A stretch of 64,000 nucleotides of DNA. Source: Micromonospora sp. MA102. GTDB taxonomy: Bacteria; Actinomycetota; Actinomycetes; Mycobacteriales; Micromonosporaceae. Both the position numbers and the translations under genes were made by a program. Below are positions 43,405 through 51,709 of this stretch, piece after piece. A model generated the notes under the pieces. The model ran no database searches and was not told the DNA's origin. It worked only from the letters and a program-made list of their open reading frames with translations. The stretch is taken from positions 62,001-126,000 of the forward strand of contig NZ_JAMWEG010000009.1 of assembly GCF_025460765.1 (NCBI RefSeq). Direction: 5' to 3'. Every line of letters starts with the position of its first letter. Positions within the stretch are counted from its first letter, which is position 1.

Positions 43405-45930
43405 CTAGTCCTGTTCGTCAGGCTCGTCGGCATTGCGAGCAATCGCCACGATAGTCACGCCGTCCGGGAGGTCCATCAGCTTGACCCCCATTGTGTTCCG
43501 GTCACGCGTACGGCGTACAGGCTTCACCGGAGTCCGGATGACGCCACCGTTGCTGGTGATGGCGAACAACTCGTCGTCCGGGTTGATCACCACCGCGCCG
43601 ACCAGACCACCGCGTCGCTCGGTGATCTTCGCAGTCAGCACGCCCTTACCTCCCCGGCCCTGGACCGGGTATTCCTCGATCGGGGTTCGTTTCGCGTACC
43701 CCCCGTTCGTCGCGACCAGCACGTCCATATCCATGCCCTCGCGGACGACCTCCATCGCCAGCAGGACATCCTCGTCGCTGAACCGCATGCCGATCACCCC
43801 GGAGGTGGCCCGGCCCATCGGGCGCAGCGCCTCGTCGCTCGCGTTGAAGCGAATGGCCTGGGCGTTCTTGGAGACCAGCAGCAGGTCGTCGGTCGGGGCA
43901 ACGAGGGCAGCACCGACCAGCTCGTCCTCATCGCGCAGGTTGATCGCGATGACTCCGCCGGAACGGTTGGAGTCGAACTCCTCGAGCCGCGTCTTCTTCA
44001 CCAGGCCGTTCTTCGTGGCCAGTACCAGGTAGGGCGCCACCTGGTAGTTCGGGATTTCGATGATCTGCGCGATCTGCTCGTCCGCTTGGAAGGCGAGCAG
44101 ATTGGCCACGTGCTGGCCCTTGGCCACCCTACTGGCTTCGGGAAGCTCGTAGGCCTTGGCCCGGTAGACCCGGCCCTTGTTCGTGAAGAACAGGATCCAG
44201 TCGTGGGTGGAGCATACGAAGAAGTGGCTGACGATGTCGTCCTGCCGCAACGTCGCGCCGCTCACGCCCTTGCCGCCCCGCCGCTGCGAGCGGTAGAGGT
44301 CGACCTTCGTGCGCTTGGCGTACCCGGTGCGGGTGATCGTGACGACCACGTCCTCGCGGGCGATGAGGTCCTCCATCGAGACCTCGCCGTCGAACGGCAC
44401 GATCTTGGTGCGCCGGTCGTCGCCCCACTTGGCGACGATCTCGCCGAGCTCCTCGGAGACGATCCGCCGCTGCCGCTCGGGCTTGGCCAGGATGTCCTTG
44501 AGGTCGGCGATCTCCACCTCGAGCTTGGCCAGGTCGTCCAGGATCCGCTGCCGCTCCAGGGCGGCCAGCCGGCGCAGCTGCATGTCGAGGATCGCGGTCG
44601 CCTGGACCTCGTCGATCTCCAGCAGCCGGATGAGGCCCTGGCGGGCGTCCTCGACGGTGGGCGAGCGCCGGATCAGGGCGATCACCTCGTCGAGCGCGTC
44701 CAGCGCCTTGGCCAGACCGCGCAGGATGTGCGCCCGCTCCTCGGCCTTGCGCAGGCGGAACGCGGTCCGCCGGCGGATGACCTCGATCTGGTGCTCGACG
44801 TAGTAGCGGATGAACTGGGCCAGGTTGAGCGTGCGCGGCACGCCGTCGACCAGCGCCAGCATGTTGGCGCCGAAGGTCTCCTGGAGCTGGGTGTGCTTGT
44901 AGAGGTTGTTCAGCACCACCTTGGCGACCGCGTCGCGCTTGAGCACGAGCACGATCCGCATGCCGGTACGCCCGGAGGACTCGTCGCGGATGTCGGCGAT
45001 CCCGGCGAGCTTGCCCTCCTTGATCAGCTCGGCGATCCGCTCGGCCAGGTTGTCCGGGTTGACCTGGTAGGGCAGCTCGCTGACCACCAGGGCCGGCCGG
45101 CCACGCTTGTCCTCCTCGACCTCGACCACGGCCCGCATCCGGATCGACCCACGGCCGGTCCGGTACGCGTCCTGGATGGCGGCCTGGCCGACGATCAGGC
45201 CGTGGGTCGGGAAGTCCGGGCCCTTGACGATCTCCAGCAGCGCCTCGAGGGTGGTGGCCTCGTCGGCCTCCGGGTTCTCCAGGCACCACTGCACGGCCGC
45301 GCCGATCTCGCGCAGGTTGTGCGGCGGGATCTTGGTGGCCATGCCGACCGCGATGCCCTCGGAGCCGTTGATCAGCAGGTTGGGGATGCGGGACGGCAGG
45401 ATGGTGGGTTCCTTGGCCCGGCCGTCGTAGTTGTCCTGGAGGTCGACGGTGTCCTCGTCGATGTCCCGGAGCATCTCCATGGCCAGCGGGTCGAGCTTGC
45501 ACTCGGTGTACCGCATGGCCGCGGCCGGGTCGTTGCCCGGCGAGCCGAAGTTGCCGTTGCCGTCGACCAGCGGGTAGCGCAGCGACCAGGGCTGCGCCAT
45601 CCGGACCAGCGCGTCGTAGATGGCCGAGTCGCCGTGCGGGTGGAACTGGCCCATCACGTCACCGACGACCCGGGAGCACTTCACGTAGCCGCGGTCCGGG
45701 CGGTAGCCGGAGTCGAACATCGCGTAAAGGATCTTGCGGTGGACCGGCTTGAGCCCGTCCCGGACGTCCGGCAGGGCCCGCCCGACGATCACGCTCATCG
45801 CGTAGTCGAGGTACGAGCGCTGCATCTCGACCTCGAGCCCGACCGGCTCGATGCGGTCGTGCGCGACGACCGCGGCCAGTGTCTCCGGGGTCTCCGGCTC
45901 GTTCGGCGTGGACTCGGGAGTATCGGTCAC
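43405..45930 (-). CDS. gyrA: DNA gyrase subunit A
   Basis: The 841-residue breakage-reunion subunit has the GTG start at 45930. The QRDR reads HPHGDSAIYDALVRMAQPW, with Ser and Asp at the positions of E. coli S83 and D87, the quinolone-sensitive state. The catalytic Tyr is in AAAMRYTECKL. The C-terminal domain carries the GyrA box QRRGGKG plus QGRGGKG. It is preceded by a 130-bp gap that holds DnaA-box-like repeats, so it can have its own regulation besides read-through from gyrB. The last residues DEPDEQD form an acidic tail. Confidence 0.98.
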   Translation of the reverse strand: MTDTPESTPNEPETPETLAAVVAHDRIEPVGLEVEMQRSYLDYAMSVIVGRALPDVRDGLKPVHRKILYAMFDSGYRPDRGYVKCSRVVGDVMGQFHPHGDSAIYDALVRMAQPWSLRYPLVDGNGNFGSPGNDPAAAMRYTECKLDPLAMEMLRDIDEDTVDLQDNYDGRAKEPTILPSRIPNLLINGSEGIAVGMATKIPPHNLREIGAAVQWCLENPEADEATTLEALLEIVKGPDFPTHGLIVGQAAIQDAYRTGRGSIRMRAVVEVEEDKRGRPALVVSELPYQVNPDNLAERIAELIKEGKLAGIADIRDESSGRTGMRIVLVLKRDAVAKVVLNNLYKHTQLQETFGANMLALVDGVPRTLNLAQFIRYYVEHQIEVIRRRTAFRLRKAEERAHILRGLAKALDALDEVIALIRRSPTVEDARQGLIRLLEIDEVQATAILDMQLRRLAALERQRILDDLAKLEVEIADLKDILAKPERQRRIVSEELGEIVAKWGDDRRTKIVPFDGEVSMEDLIAREDVVVTITRTGYAKRTKVDLYRSQRRGGKGVSGATLRQDDIVSHFFVCSTHDWILFFTNKGRVYRAKAYELPEASRVAKGQHVANLLAFQADEQIAQIIEIPNYQVAPYLVLATKNGLVKKTRLEEFDSNRSGGVIAINLRDEDELVGAALVAPTDDLLLVSKNAQAIRFNASDEALRPMGRATSGVIGMRFSDEDVLLAMEVVREGMDMDVLVATNGGYAKRTPIEEYPVQGRGGKGVLTAKITERRGGLVGAVVINPDDELFAITSNGGVIRTPVKPVRRTRDRNTMGVKLMDLPDGVTIVAIARNADEPDEQD

Positions 45931-45965
45931 TGTTAACCCTTATCAGACTCAGAGTCGTTTTCGTG

Positions 45966-46016
45966 CTGTGGATAACGGCTGTGGATACCGGTCAGACTGT
46001 GGATAACTCTGTGGAC
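45966..46016. promoter_or_regulatory. Cluster of DnaA-box-like sites between gyrB and gyrA
   Basis: TGTGGATAA occurs at 45966-45974 and 45997-46005, each a perfect complement of TTATCCACA. TGTGGATAC is at 45979-45987, and a shorter TGTGGACC begins at 46009. All four are in the same orientation within 51 bp, just upstream of gyrA. They are outside oriC; DnaA binding here would tie gyrA transcription to replication control. Confidence 0.7.
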
Positions 46017-46060
46017 CGCCGGGCCGGCCGGTAGATCTCCGGCCGGCCCGGCGAGGTCCG

Positions 46061-48007
46061 TCAGATGTCCAGGAACCGCACGTCCTTGGCGTTGCGCTGG
46101 ATGAACGACCGGCGCGCCTCGACGTCCTCACCCATCAGGACGCTGAACAGCTCGTCGGCGGTTGCGGCGTCGTCGAGCGTCACCTGGCGCAGCGTGCGGG
46201 TGGCCGGGTTCATCGTGGTCTCCCACAGCTCGGGATAGTTCATCTCGCCGAGACCCTTGAACCGCTGGATGTCGTCCGGCCGGGCGTTGGCCTTCTTCTG
46301 CTGGCGCAGCGCGATGAGGCCGTCCCGCTCCCGGTCCGAGTACGCGTACTGCGCGTCGTCGCCCTTCTTGTTCCACTTGATCTTGTAGAGCGGCGGGGCG
46401 GCCAGGTAGACGTGCCCCAGCTCGACCAGCGGACGCATGAAGCGGAACAGCAGGGTGAGCAGCAGCGTCTGGATGTGCTGGCCGTCGACGTCGGCGTCGG
46501 CCATCAGCACGATCTTGTGGTAGCGCAGCTTCTCGATGTCGAAGTCGTCGTGGATGCCGGTGCCCAGCGCGGTGATGAGCGCCTGGACCTCGTTGTTCTT
46601 CAGCACCCGGTCGATCCGGGCCTTCTCCACGTTGAGGATCTTGCCGCGGATCGGCAGGATCGCCTGGGTGCGCGGGTCGCGTCCCTGCTTGGCCGAGCCA
46701 CCGGCGGAGTCACCCTCGACGATGAACACCTCGGACTCGCGCGGGTCGGTCGACTGGCAGTCGGCCAGCTTGCCGGGCATCGAGCCGGACTCCAGCAGCG
46801 ACTTGCGCCGGGCCAGCTTGCGCGCCTGCTGGGCGGCGATCCGGGCCCGCGCCGCCTGCGACGCCTTCTGGATGATGGTCTTGGCCTCGGCCGGGTTCCG
46901 GTCGAACCAGTCGACCAGCCACTCGTTGCAGACCCGCTGCACGAAGCTCTTCACCGGGGTGTTGCCGAGCTTGGTCTTGGTCTGGCCCTCGAACTGCGGG
47001 TTGGCCAGCTTGACCGAGATGATCGCGGCCAGGCCCTCGCGGATGTCCTCGCCGGAGAGCTTCTCGTCGCCCTTGAGCAGCTTCTTGTCCGTGCCGTAGC
47101 GGTTGACGACGCTGGTGAGCGCGGCCCGGAAGCCCTCCTCGTGGGTGCCGCCCTCGTGCGTGTTGATCGTGTTCGCGAAGGTGTAGACCGACTCGCCGTA
47201 GGACTCGTTCCACTGCATGGCGATCTCGACCGACATGCCCTCCTCCTCGGCGCCGAACTCGACCACCGTCTTGTGGATCGGGTTCTTGGAGGCGTTGAGG
47301 TGCCGGACGAAGTCGGCGATGCCGCCCTTGTAGAGGAAGGTCACCTCGCGCTGCTTGCCCTCCTCACCGTCGGACACCCGCTCGTCGAGCAGGTGGATGG
47401 TGAGGCCGCGGTTGAGGAAGGCCATCTCCTGCAGGCGCCGGTAGATGGTCTGGAAGTCGAAGTCGACCGTCTCGAACACGTCGGCGTCGGGCCAGAAGGA
47501 GACCGCCGAGCCGGTCCGGTCGGTCGTCTCGCCCTTCTCCAGCGGGGTGGGCTTGGAGTTGTGGTACTGCTGCCGCCAGACGTAGCCGTCCTTGTGGATC
47601 TCCACGGCCATCCGGGTGGAGAGAGCGTTCACCACCGAGACGCCGACGCCGTGCAGGCCGCCGGAGACCGCGTACGCCTTGCCGTCGAACTTGCCGCCCG
47701 CGTGCAGCACGGTCAGCGCGACCTCGACACCCGGCTTCTTCAGCTTGGGGTGGAGGTCGACCGGGAAGCCACGCCCGTTGTCGGTGACCCGGACGCCGCC
47801 GTCGGCCAGCAGCACCACGTCGATGGTGTCGCAGTAGCCGGCCAGCGCCTCGTCCACGGCGTTGTCGACGACCTCCCACACGAGGTGGTGCAGGCCGCGT
47901 TCACCGGTGGACCCGATGTACATACCGGGCCGCTTCCGGACCGCCTCCAGGCCCTCGAGAACGGTGATCGACTCGGCGCCGTACTTCTTGTTGTCCTCCG
48001 CTGCCAC
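46061..48007 (-). CDS. gyrB: DNA gyrase subunit B
   Basis: The 648-aa ATPase subunit has the GHKL site: EVVDNAVDEALAGYC, VTDNGRGFPVDLHPK and GGLHGVGVSVVNALS. The transducer is in residues ~225-390, and the TOPRIM acidic motifs EGDSAGGSA and LMADADVDGQHI give Mg2+ binding. The end KDVRFLDI is the standard actinobacterial terminus. It lacks the long E. coli insertion. GTG 48007 is the start; the ribosome site is weak (GAGAAAG about 14 nt upstream). gyrA follows after 130 bp on the same strand. Confidence 0.98.
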   Translation of the reverse strand: MAAEDNKKYGAESITVLEGLEAVRKRPGMYIGSTGERGLHHLVWEVVDNAVDEALAGYCDTIDVVLLADGGVRVTDNGRGFPVDLHPKLKKPGVEVALTVLHAGGKFDGKAYAVSGGLHGVGVSVVNALSTRMAVEIHKDGYVWRQQYHNSKPTPLEKGETTDRTGSAVSFWPDADVFETVDFDFQTIYRRLQEMAFLNRGLTIHLLDERVSDGEEGKQREVTFLYKGGIADFVRHLNASKNPIHKTVVEFGAEEEGMSVEIAMQWNESYGESVYTFANTINTHEGGTHEEGFRAALTSVVNRYGTDKKLLKGDEKLSGEDIREGLAAIISVKLANPQFEGQTKTKLGNTPVKSFVQRVCNEWLVDWFDRNPAEAKTIIQKASQAARARIAAQQARKLARRKSLLESGSMPGKLADCQSTDPRESEVFIVEGDSAGGSAKQGRDPRTQAILPIRGKILNVEKARIDRVLKNNEVQALITALGTGIHDDFDIEKLRYHKIVLMADADVDGQHIQTLLLTLLFRFMRPLVELGHVYLAAPPLYKIKWNKKGDDAQYAYSDRERDGLIALRQQKKANARPDDIQRFKGLGEMNYPELWETTMNPATRTLRQVTLDDAATADELFSVLMGEDVEARRSFIQRNAKDVRFLDI

Positions 48008-48590
48008 CCTCGGCCACTTTCTCGCGCCGGTCGCGCCAGGGCGCGGGGCGCGGGTTCGGCGGACAGGACGCGACGTCGGCGCGCACGAACCGGTCCCCGG
48101 ATTTCCAGGTCACGGATCGCGTACGCCGGTCGACGCGGTTGCCCGCGGATCGCGATCGGCTCGACCCGATGCGGGACAATGATCAAGGGCCCGGGTGGGC
48201 CCGTGTCCGTCGCTCCGTGTCGGGTCTTTCGTCTCGCCGTCAATCTTACTGTGCGCAGCCGACCAAACCGCCACTCGGCACCCCTCCGAGGCGGCTGAGA
48301 ATGCCGTAGGAGCCCGAACCGTGCTATCCGCGACTCCCCCTACACGCCTTCGGCGGCTTCCGGTCGCGACGCTGCGTCAGGCGCGCCGGGCCGAAGTCGC
48401 CGGCACCCCTGGTCGAGGACGCGGCCGGCGCCGGATCGGTGCCTGCGGGTGGCCGACCGGGGGTCGCGGCGAGACCGGCCGTGCCGTACCTTTTGCGGCG
48501 CCGCCACCTGCGGTCTTGATCTTTCGCGGCCGGAACCGGGACGATCGACCCGATCGGTCGGACAACGTGCTTGCTGAGAGGTGACGCCAG
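48008..48590. other. gyrB upstream region, no gene seen
   Basis: Open frames here are short and lack recognisable motifs. The stretch holds the gyrB promoter; TAAGAT and TTGACG motifs on the minus strand around 48230-48255 are candidates, and GGGCCC-N4-GGGCCC near 48188 can fold in the leader. The end contains the GAGAGGTGA ribosome site of the gene starting at 48591. Confidence 0.5.
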
Positions 48591-49145
48591 ATGGGGCTGG
48601 ACAACGTCGCGGTGCACTGGCCGCGGACCGGCCGCTTCTACGATCCGGTCGCGCCGGCCGAGTTCGTCGACTTCGGCGAGATCGTGGACATGCCACGCAT
48701 CTCGGCACCGACCGCCGCGCTCGCCGAGCTGATCGCGAAGACCGGCACGGTACGGGCGACCGCCTACACGGAGCTGGTGGACCTCATCCTGGGCCTGGAA
48801 AATGTGCTCTACGCCACGGAGAACTCGGCCGAGGACGAGGACCCAGTGATCGACCCGGACGGCTGCTCCTGGATCGCCGAGGGCGTGGAGAAGTTCGTCA
48901 CCCGGCACCGCCCCTTCGGCGAGGCGGTCACCTTCGAGTCGGTGAGCGAGGTGCTGCGCTCGCTGCTCGGCGACGGGCGCCTGGCCGAGCAGCAGCTCCG
49001 CTGGCTCGACAGCCGGCTGGACAAGCTGCGTGACGAGAGCGGCGAGCCGCCGCAGTGGAACTTCACCTGCGCCGAGCTGAGCGTGCTGGCCGCCTTCTAC
49101 CGGCGCTGCGCCGAGCGCGGCTTCGCGGTCTACGCCGACGCCTGA
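48591..49145 (+). CDS. Conserved hypothetical protein, Micromonosporaceae-like
   Basis: The 184-aa soluble, acidic protein starts MGLDNVAVHWPRTGRFYDP. It has a helix-rich central part (LAELIAKTGTVRATAYTELVDLILGLENVLYATE) and a C-terminal half ending in FTCAELSVLAAFYRRCAERGFAVYADA. I recognise no family. Position next to gyrB and a clean GAGAGGTGA ribosome site argue for a real gene. Its last 16 bp overlap the convergent marR gene. Confidence 0.7.
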   Translation: MGLDNVAVHWPRTGRFYDPVAPAEFVDFGEIVDMPRISAPTAALAELIAKTGTVRATAYTELVDLILGLENVLYATENSAEDEDPVIDPDGCSWIAEGVEKFVTRHRPFGEAVTFESVSEVLRSLLGDGRLAEQQLRWLDSRLDKLRDESGEPPQWNFTCAELSVLAAFYRRCAERGFAVYADA

Positions 49146-49624
49146 CCCGGCTGCCCGGCCTCGCCGGGTCCGGCCGCCGTGGCCCGGTTGGCCGCCGCGA
49201 TCACCTCGGTGAGCACCGTGTGCAGGTGCCGCAGGTCCGCGAGTGGCAGGCCGAGCCGCTGCACGATCGCCGGCGGGATCCGCTCGGCCTCCGCCCGGAG
49301 CGCCCGCCCGCTGGCGGTGAGCGAGACGGCCAGGCTGCGCTCGTCGGACGCGTCGCGCTCCCGCCGCACGTAGCCGGCGGCTTCCAGCCGCTTGAGCAGC
49401 GGGGACAGGGTGCCCGGGTCGAGCTGGAGCAGCCGGCTCAGCTCCCGGACCGACAGCGGCGCGTGCTGCCAGAGCGCCAGCATGACCAGGTACTGCGGGT
49501 GGGTCAGCCCCATCGGTTCCAGCAGCGGGCGGTAGACCGCGACGACGCCGCGCGCGGCGACGGAGAGCGCGAAGCACACCTGCTCCTCCAGCGCCAGGGG
49601 ATCGCCCTCCAGCCGGTCGGCCAC
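49130..49624 (-). CDS. MarR family transcriptional regulator
   Basis: The 164-aa protein is a MarR winged helix regulator: LTHPQYLVMLALWQHAPLSVRELSRLLQLDPGTLSPLLKRLEAAGYVRRERDASDERSLAVSLT holds the helix-turn-helix and wing with the DxR motif. The N-terminal EEQVCFALSVAARGVVAVYRPLL has a Cys at the position used by OhrR-type peroxide sensors. GTG 49624 with GAGGAGG upstream is the start. The operator at 49661-49693 lies between it and the small gene at 49718. Peroxide sensing is an inference from one Cys. Confidence 0.88.
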   Translation of the reverse strand: MADRLEGDPLALEEQVCFALSVAARGVVAVYRPLLEPMGLTHPQYLVMLALWQHAPLSVRELSRLLQLDPGTLSPLLKRLEAAGYVRRERDASDERSLAVSLTASGRALRAEAERIPPAIVQRLGLPLADLRHLHTVLTEVIAAANRATAAGPGEAGQPGQASA

Positions 49625-49660
49625 CCTTGTCCTCCTCGTCGGTCGTTGCGATCGTAGCAA

Positions 49661-49693
49661 CGATTGGTGTACCAATTATTGGGGCACCAATCG
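49661..49693. promoter_or_regulatory. MarR operator
   Basis: CGATTGGTG (49661-49669) and CACCAATCG (49685-49693) are perfect 9-nt inverted repeats, with an inner palindrome CCAAT-T-ATTGG (49672-49682). The site lies 37 nt upstream of the regulator start and 25 nt upstream of the ATG at 49718, so it can serve both. Confidence 0.7.
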
Positions 49694-49717
49694 TACGGCG
49701 GCGAGGGAGAGCGGCGG

Positions 49718-49948
49718 ATGAGCGGCGACGAGCAGCAGGTGGGCGACGCTTCCGGCAGGGGCGGTCGCCTGATGGGCTGGGTCTTCCAGAACCTCGCCGG
49801 CCCGTCCCAGGTGCAGGGCGCCGTGCAGGGCGGCTCCCGGCAGGCGCGCGAGGCCTGGAAGCAGGACCTGGAGCGGCGCAAGCAGTGGAGCCGCGAACAG
49901 CGGGAGCTCAAGCGCGCCCAACGGGAGGCACGCCGCGGCGAGCGGTGA
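49718..49948 (+). CDS. Small charged protein, unknown function
   Basis: The 76-aa product begins MSGDEQQVGDASGRGGRLMGW, then AREAWKQDLERRKQWSREQRELKRAQREARR, a strongly charged coiled-coil-like helix. I know no family. ATG 49718 has GAGGGAGAG upstream. It is divergent from marR and convergent with dciA, and the two stops are 3 bp apart. If the MarR site is real it would be a regulated partner. Confidence 0.6.
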   Translation: MSGDEQQVGDASGRGGRLMGWVFQNLAGPSQVQGAVQGGSRQAREAWKQDLERRKQWSREQRELKRAQREARRGER

Positions 49949-49951
49949 CGC

Positions 49952-50566
49952 TCAGCCGTAGGTGTCGCGCGGCCCCCGACCACGCACCCGGCGCGGGCCC
50001 CGCGACCAGGACGGCGCAGCCGGGCCGTGGATGTGCAGCTTGCGCACCACGTTGTGGCCCACCTCGCTGGCGATCTGCTTGAGCAGCGAGCCGGCGAGCA
50101 GCCGCAGCTGGGTGGCCCAGGCCGTCGAGCGGGCCTCCACGGTCAGCTCGCCGTTCTCCAGCTTCACGGGGCGACTGTGCTGCGCCACCTCCGCGCCGAC
50201 CACCCGCTCCCAGGCGCCGAAGACCGTCGCCTCGGCCGCCGGCTGCTGCCAGCCGCGCGCCTTGACCAGCTTGTCCAGCACCGCGCCGAGCGGCTGCGGG
50301 TCCCGCGGGTCCGGCCCTGGGCCGGAGTATCCGCGCAGCCTCTTCTCGCCGTCGCCGCGGACCGAGCTGCGCCGCCGCGTGCCGGCCGCCGCCTGCCGGC
50401 GTGCCTTCGCCGCGTCCAGCACGGCCCGGGCCAGCTCCGGCCCGGCCGCCCCGTCCGGCAGGTCCGCACCGGCCTTGGCGCCCGGCTTCGCTTCCGGTCC
50501 CTCCGGGGTACGCCCACCGCGTCCCGGCCCCAGCCGCGCGGGCGGGAGCTCCACCTCATCCGACAC
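49952..50566 (-). CDS. dciA: DciA-type helicase loader (DUF721)
   Basis: The 204-aa protein has a disordered N-terminal half (1-~95) and a DUF721 domain at ~100-185 (GAVLDKLVKARGWQQPAAEATVFGAWERVVGAEVAQHSRPVKLENGELTVEARSTAWATQLRLL, shown as the motif set VFGAWERVVG, HSRPVKL, STAWATQL). This domain is the ancestral DnaB loader and interacts with the replicative helicase. GTG 50566 overlaps the recF stop by 11 nt, so the pair is co-translated. The gene completes the dnaA-dnaN-recF-gyr block. Confidence 0.88.
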   Translation of the reverse strand: MSDEVELPPARLGPGRGGRTPEGPEAKPGAKAGADLPDGAAGPELARAVLDAAKARRQAAAGTRRRSSVRGDGEKRLRGYSGPGPDPRDPQPLGAVLDKLVKARGWQQPAAEATVFGAWERVVGAEVAQHSRPVKLENGELTVEARSTAWATQLRLLAGSLLKQIASEVGHNVVRKLHIHGPAAPSWSRGPRRVRGRGPRDTYG

Positions 50567-51689
50567 GGCGTACCGTCCCCTCGCCCACCGCGTACCGGGT
50601 GCCCCGCAGGGTCGCCGGCACGTCGTCGTCGACCGCACAGGTCACCAGGAGCTGGCTCGCACCACCGACCAGCTCGGCCAGCCGCTCCCGCCGGCCGGCG
50701 TCCAGCTCGGCGAAGACGTCGTCCAGCACCAGCACCGGCTCGATCCCGTCGGCGCGCAGCAGGTCGTAGCCGGCCAGCCGCAGCGCCAGCGCGTAGGACC
50801 AGGACTCACCGTGGCTGGCGTAGCCCTTCGCGGGCAGCGGGCCGAGGGTCAGCGCCAGGTCGTCCCGGTGCGGGCCGACCAGCGTGGTGCCCCGCTCGAT
50901 CTCCGCCGACCGGCTCGCGGTCAGCGCGGCGCCGAGGGCCTCCACGAGGGCCGCCCGGTCGGTGGTCGACTCGGGCAGCTCCAGCGACGGGCGGTACGCG
51001 ATCCCCGCCGCCCCCCGGCCCGCCGCCACCGCGTCGTACGCCTTCGCCACGTGCGGGGTCAGCGCCGCCACCAGCTCCAGCCGGCCGGCGAGCAGCTCCG
51101 CGCCGTGGTGCGCCAGGTGCGTGTCCCAGACGGCGAGGGTGGACAGGTCCCCGCCCCGCGAGCCGCCCGTCTTCCGGGCCAGGTACGCCGTTCGCAACAG
51201 CGCGTTGCGCTGCTTCACCACCCGCTCGTAGTCGGCCCGCACCCCGGCGTACCGGGGCTGGCGGGTGACCAGCAGGTCGTCCAGGTAGCGGCGGCGCTCG
51301 GCCGGGTCACCGCGGACGAGTTCCAGATCCTCCGGGGCGAACAGCACCAGCCGCAGCACGCCCAGCACGTCCCGGGCCCGCCGAGCCGGGGAGCGACCCA
51401 GCCGGGCCCGGTTGGCCTTGCCCGGAACGATCTCCAGCTCGATCAGGAGCTCCCGGCCCTCGTGCACCACCGCACAGCGGATCACCGCCGAGGTGGCACC
51501 CATCCGGACCAGCGGGGCGTCCGTGGCGACCCGGTGCGAGTCCAGGGTCGCCACGTAGCCCAACGCCTCGACCAGGTTGGTCTTGCCGACACCGTTCGCG
51601 CCGACCAGCACGTTCGGGCCCGGCTCCAGGTCGACGCCGACCCGCTCGTACGAGCGGAAGTCGACCAGTTCGAGCCGGCGGACGTACAC
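50556..51689 (-). CDS. recF: DNA repair and replication protein RecF
   Basis: This 377-aa SMC-like ATPase has Walker A GANGVGKTN at residues ~31-39, a signature-like region in the middle (LVGPHRDDLALTLG) and Walker B VLVLDDVFAELD near residue 330. It loads RecA at gapped DNA. GTG 51689 (VYVRRLELVDFRSYERV) is the start; a DnaA-box-like sequence lies just upstream (51691-51709), between recF and gnd. It overlaps dciA by 11 nt. Confidence 0.96.
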   Translation of the reverse strand: MYVRRLELVDFRSYERVGVDLEPGPNVLVGANGVGKTNLVEALGYVATLDSHRVATDAPLVRMGATSAVIRCAVVHEGRELLIELEIVPGKANRARLGRSPARRARDVLGVLRLVLFAPEDLELVRGDPAERRRYLDDLLVTRQPRYAGVRADYERVVKQRNALLRTAYLARKTGGSRGGDLSTLAVWDTHLAHHGAELLAGRLELVAALTPHVAKAYDAVAAGRGAAGIAYRPSLELPESTTDRAALVEALGAALTASRSAEIERGTTLVGPHRDDLALTLGPLPAKGYASHGESWSYALALRLAGYDLLRADGIEPVLVLDDVFAELDAGRRERLAELVGGASQLLVTCAVDDDVPATLRGTRYAVGEGTVRRVG

Positions 51690-51690
51690 A

Positions 51691-51709
51691 GGCTGTGGAT
51701 ACCGGTCAG
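51691..51709. promoter_or_regulatory. DnaA-box-containing 19-nt repeat, recF/gnd junction
   Basis: GGCTGTGGATACCGGTCAG is identical to the segment at 45976-45994 between gyrB and gyrA. It includes TGTGGATAC and the last base pairs of gnd (stop at 51706). The recF start lies 2 nt away. Confidence 0.75.

Noticed and set aside
44086..45936. 616-aa plus-strand frame opposite gyrA
   Set aside because: Antisense shadow of gyrA caused by high GC; no recognisable domain.
46412..48298. 628-aa plus-strand frame opposite gyrB
   Set aside because: Same effect as opposite gyrA; the gyrB motifs are on the other strand.
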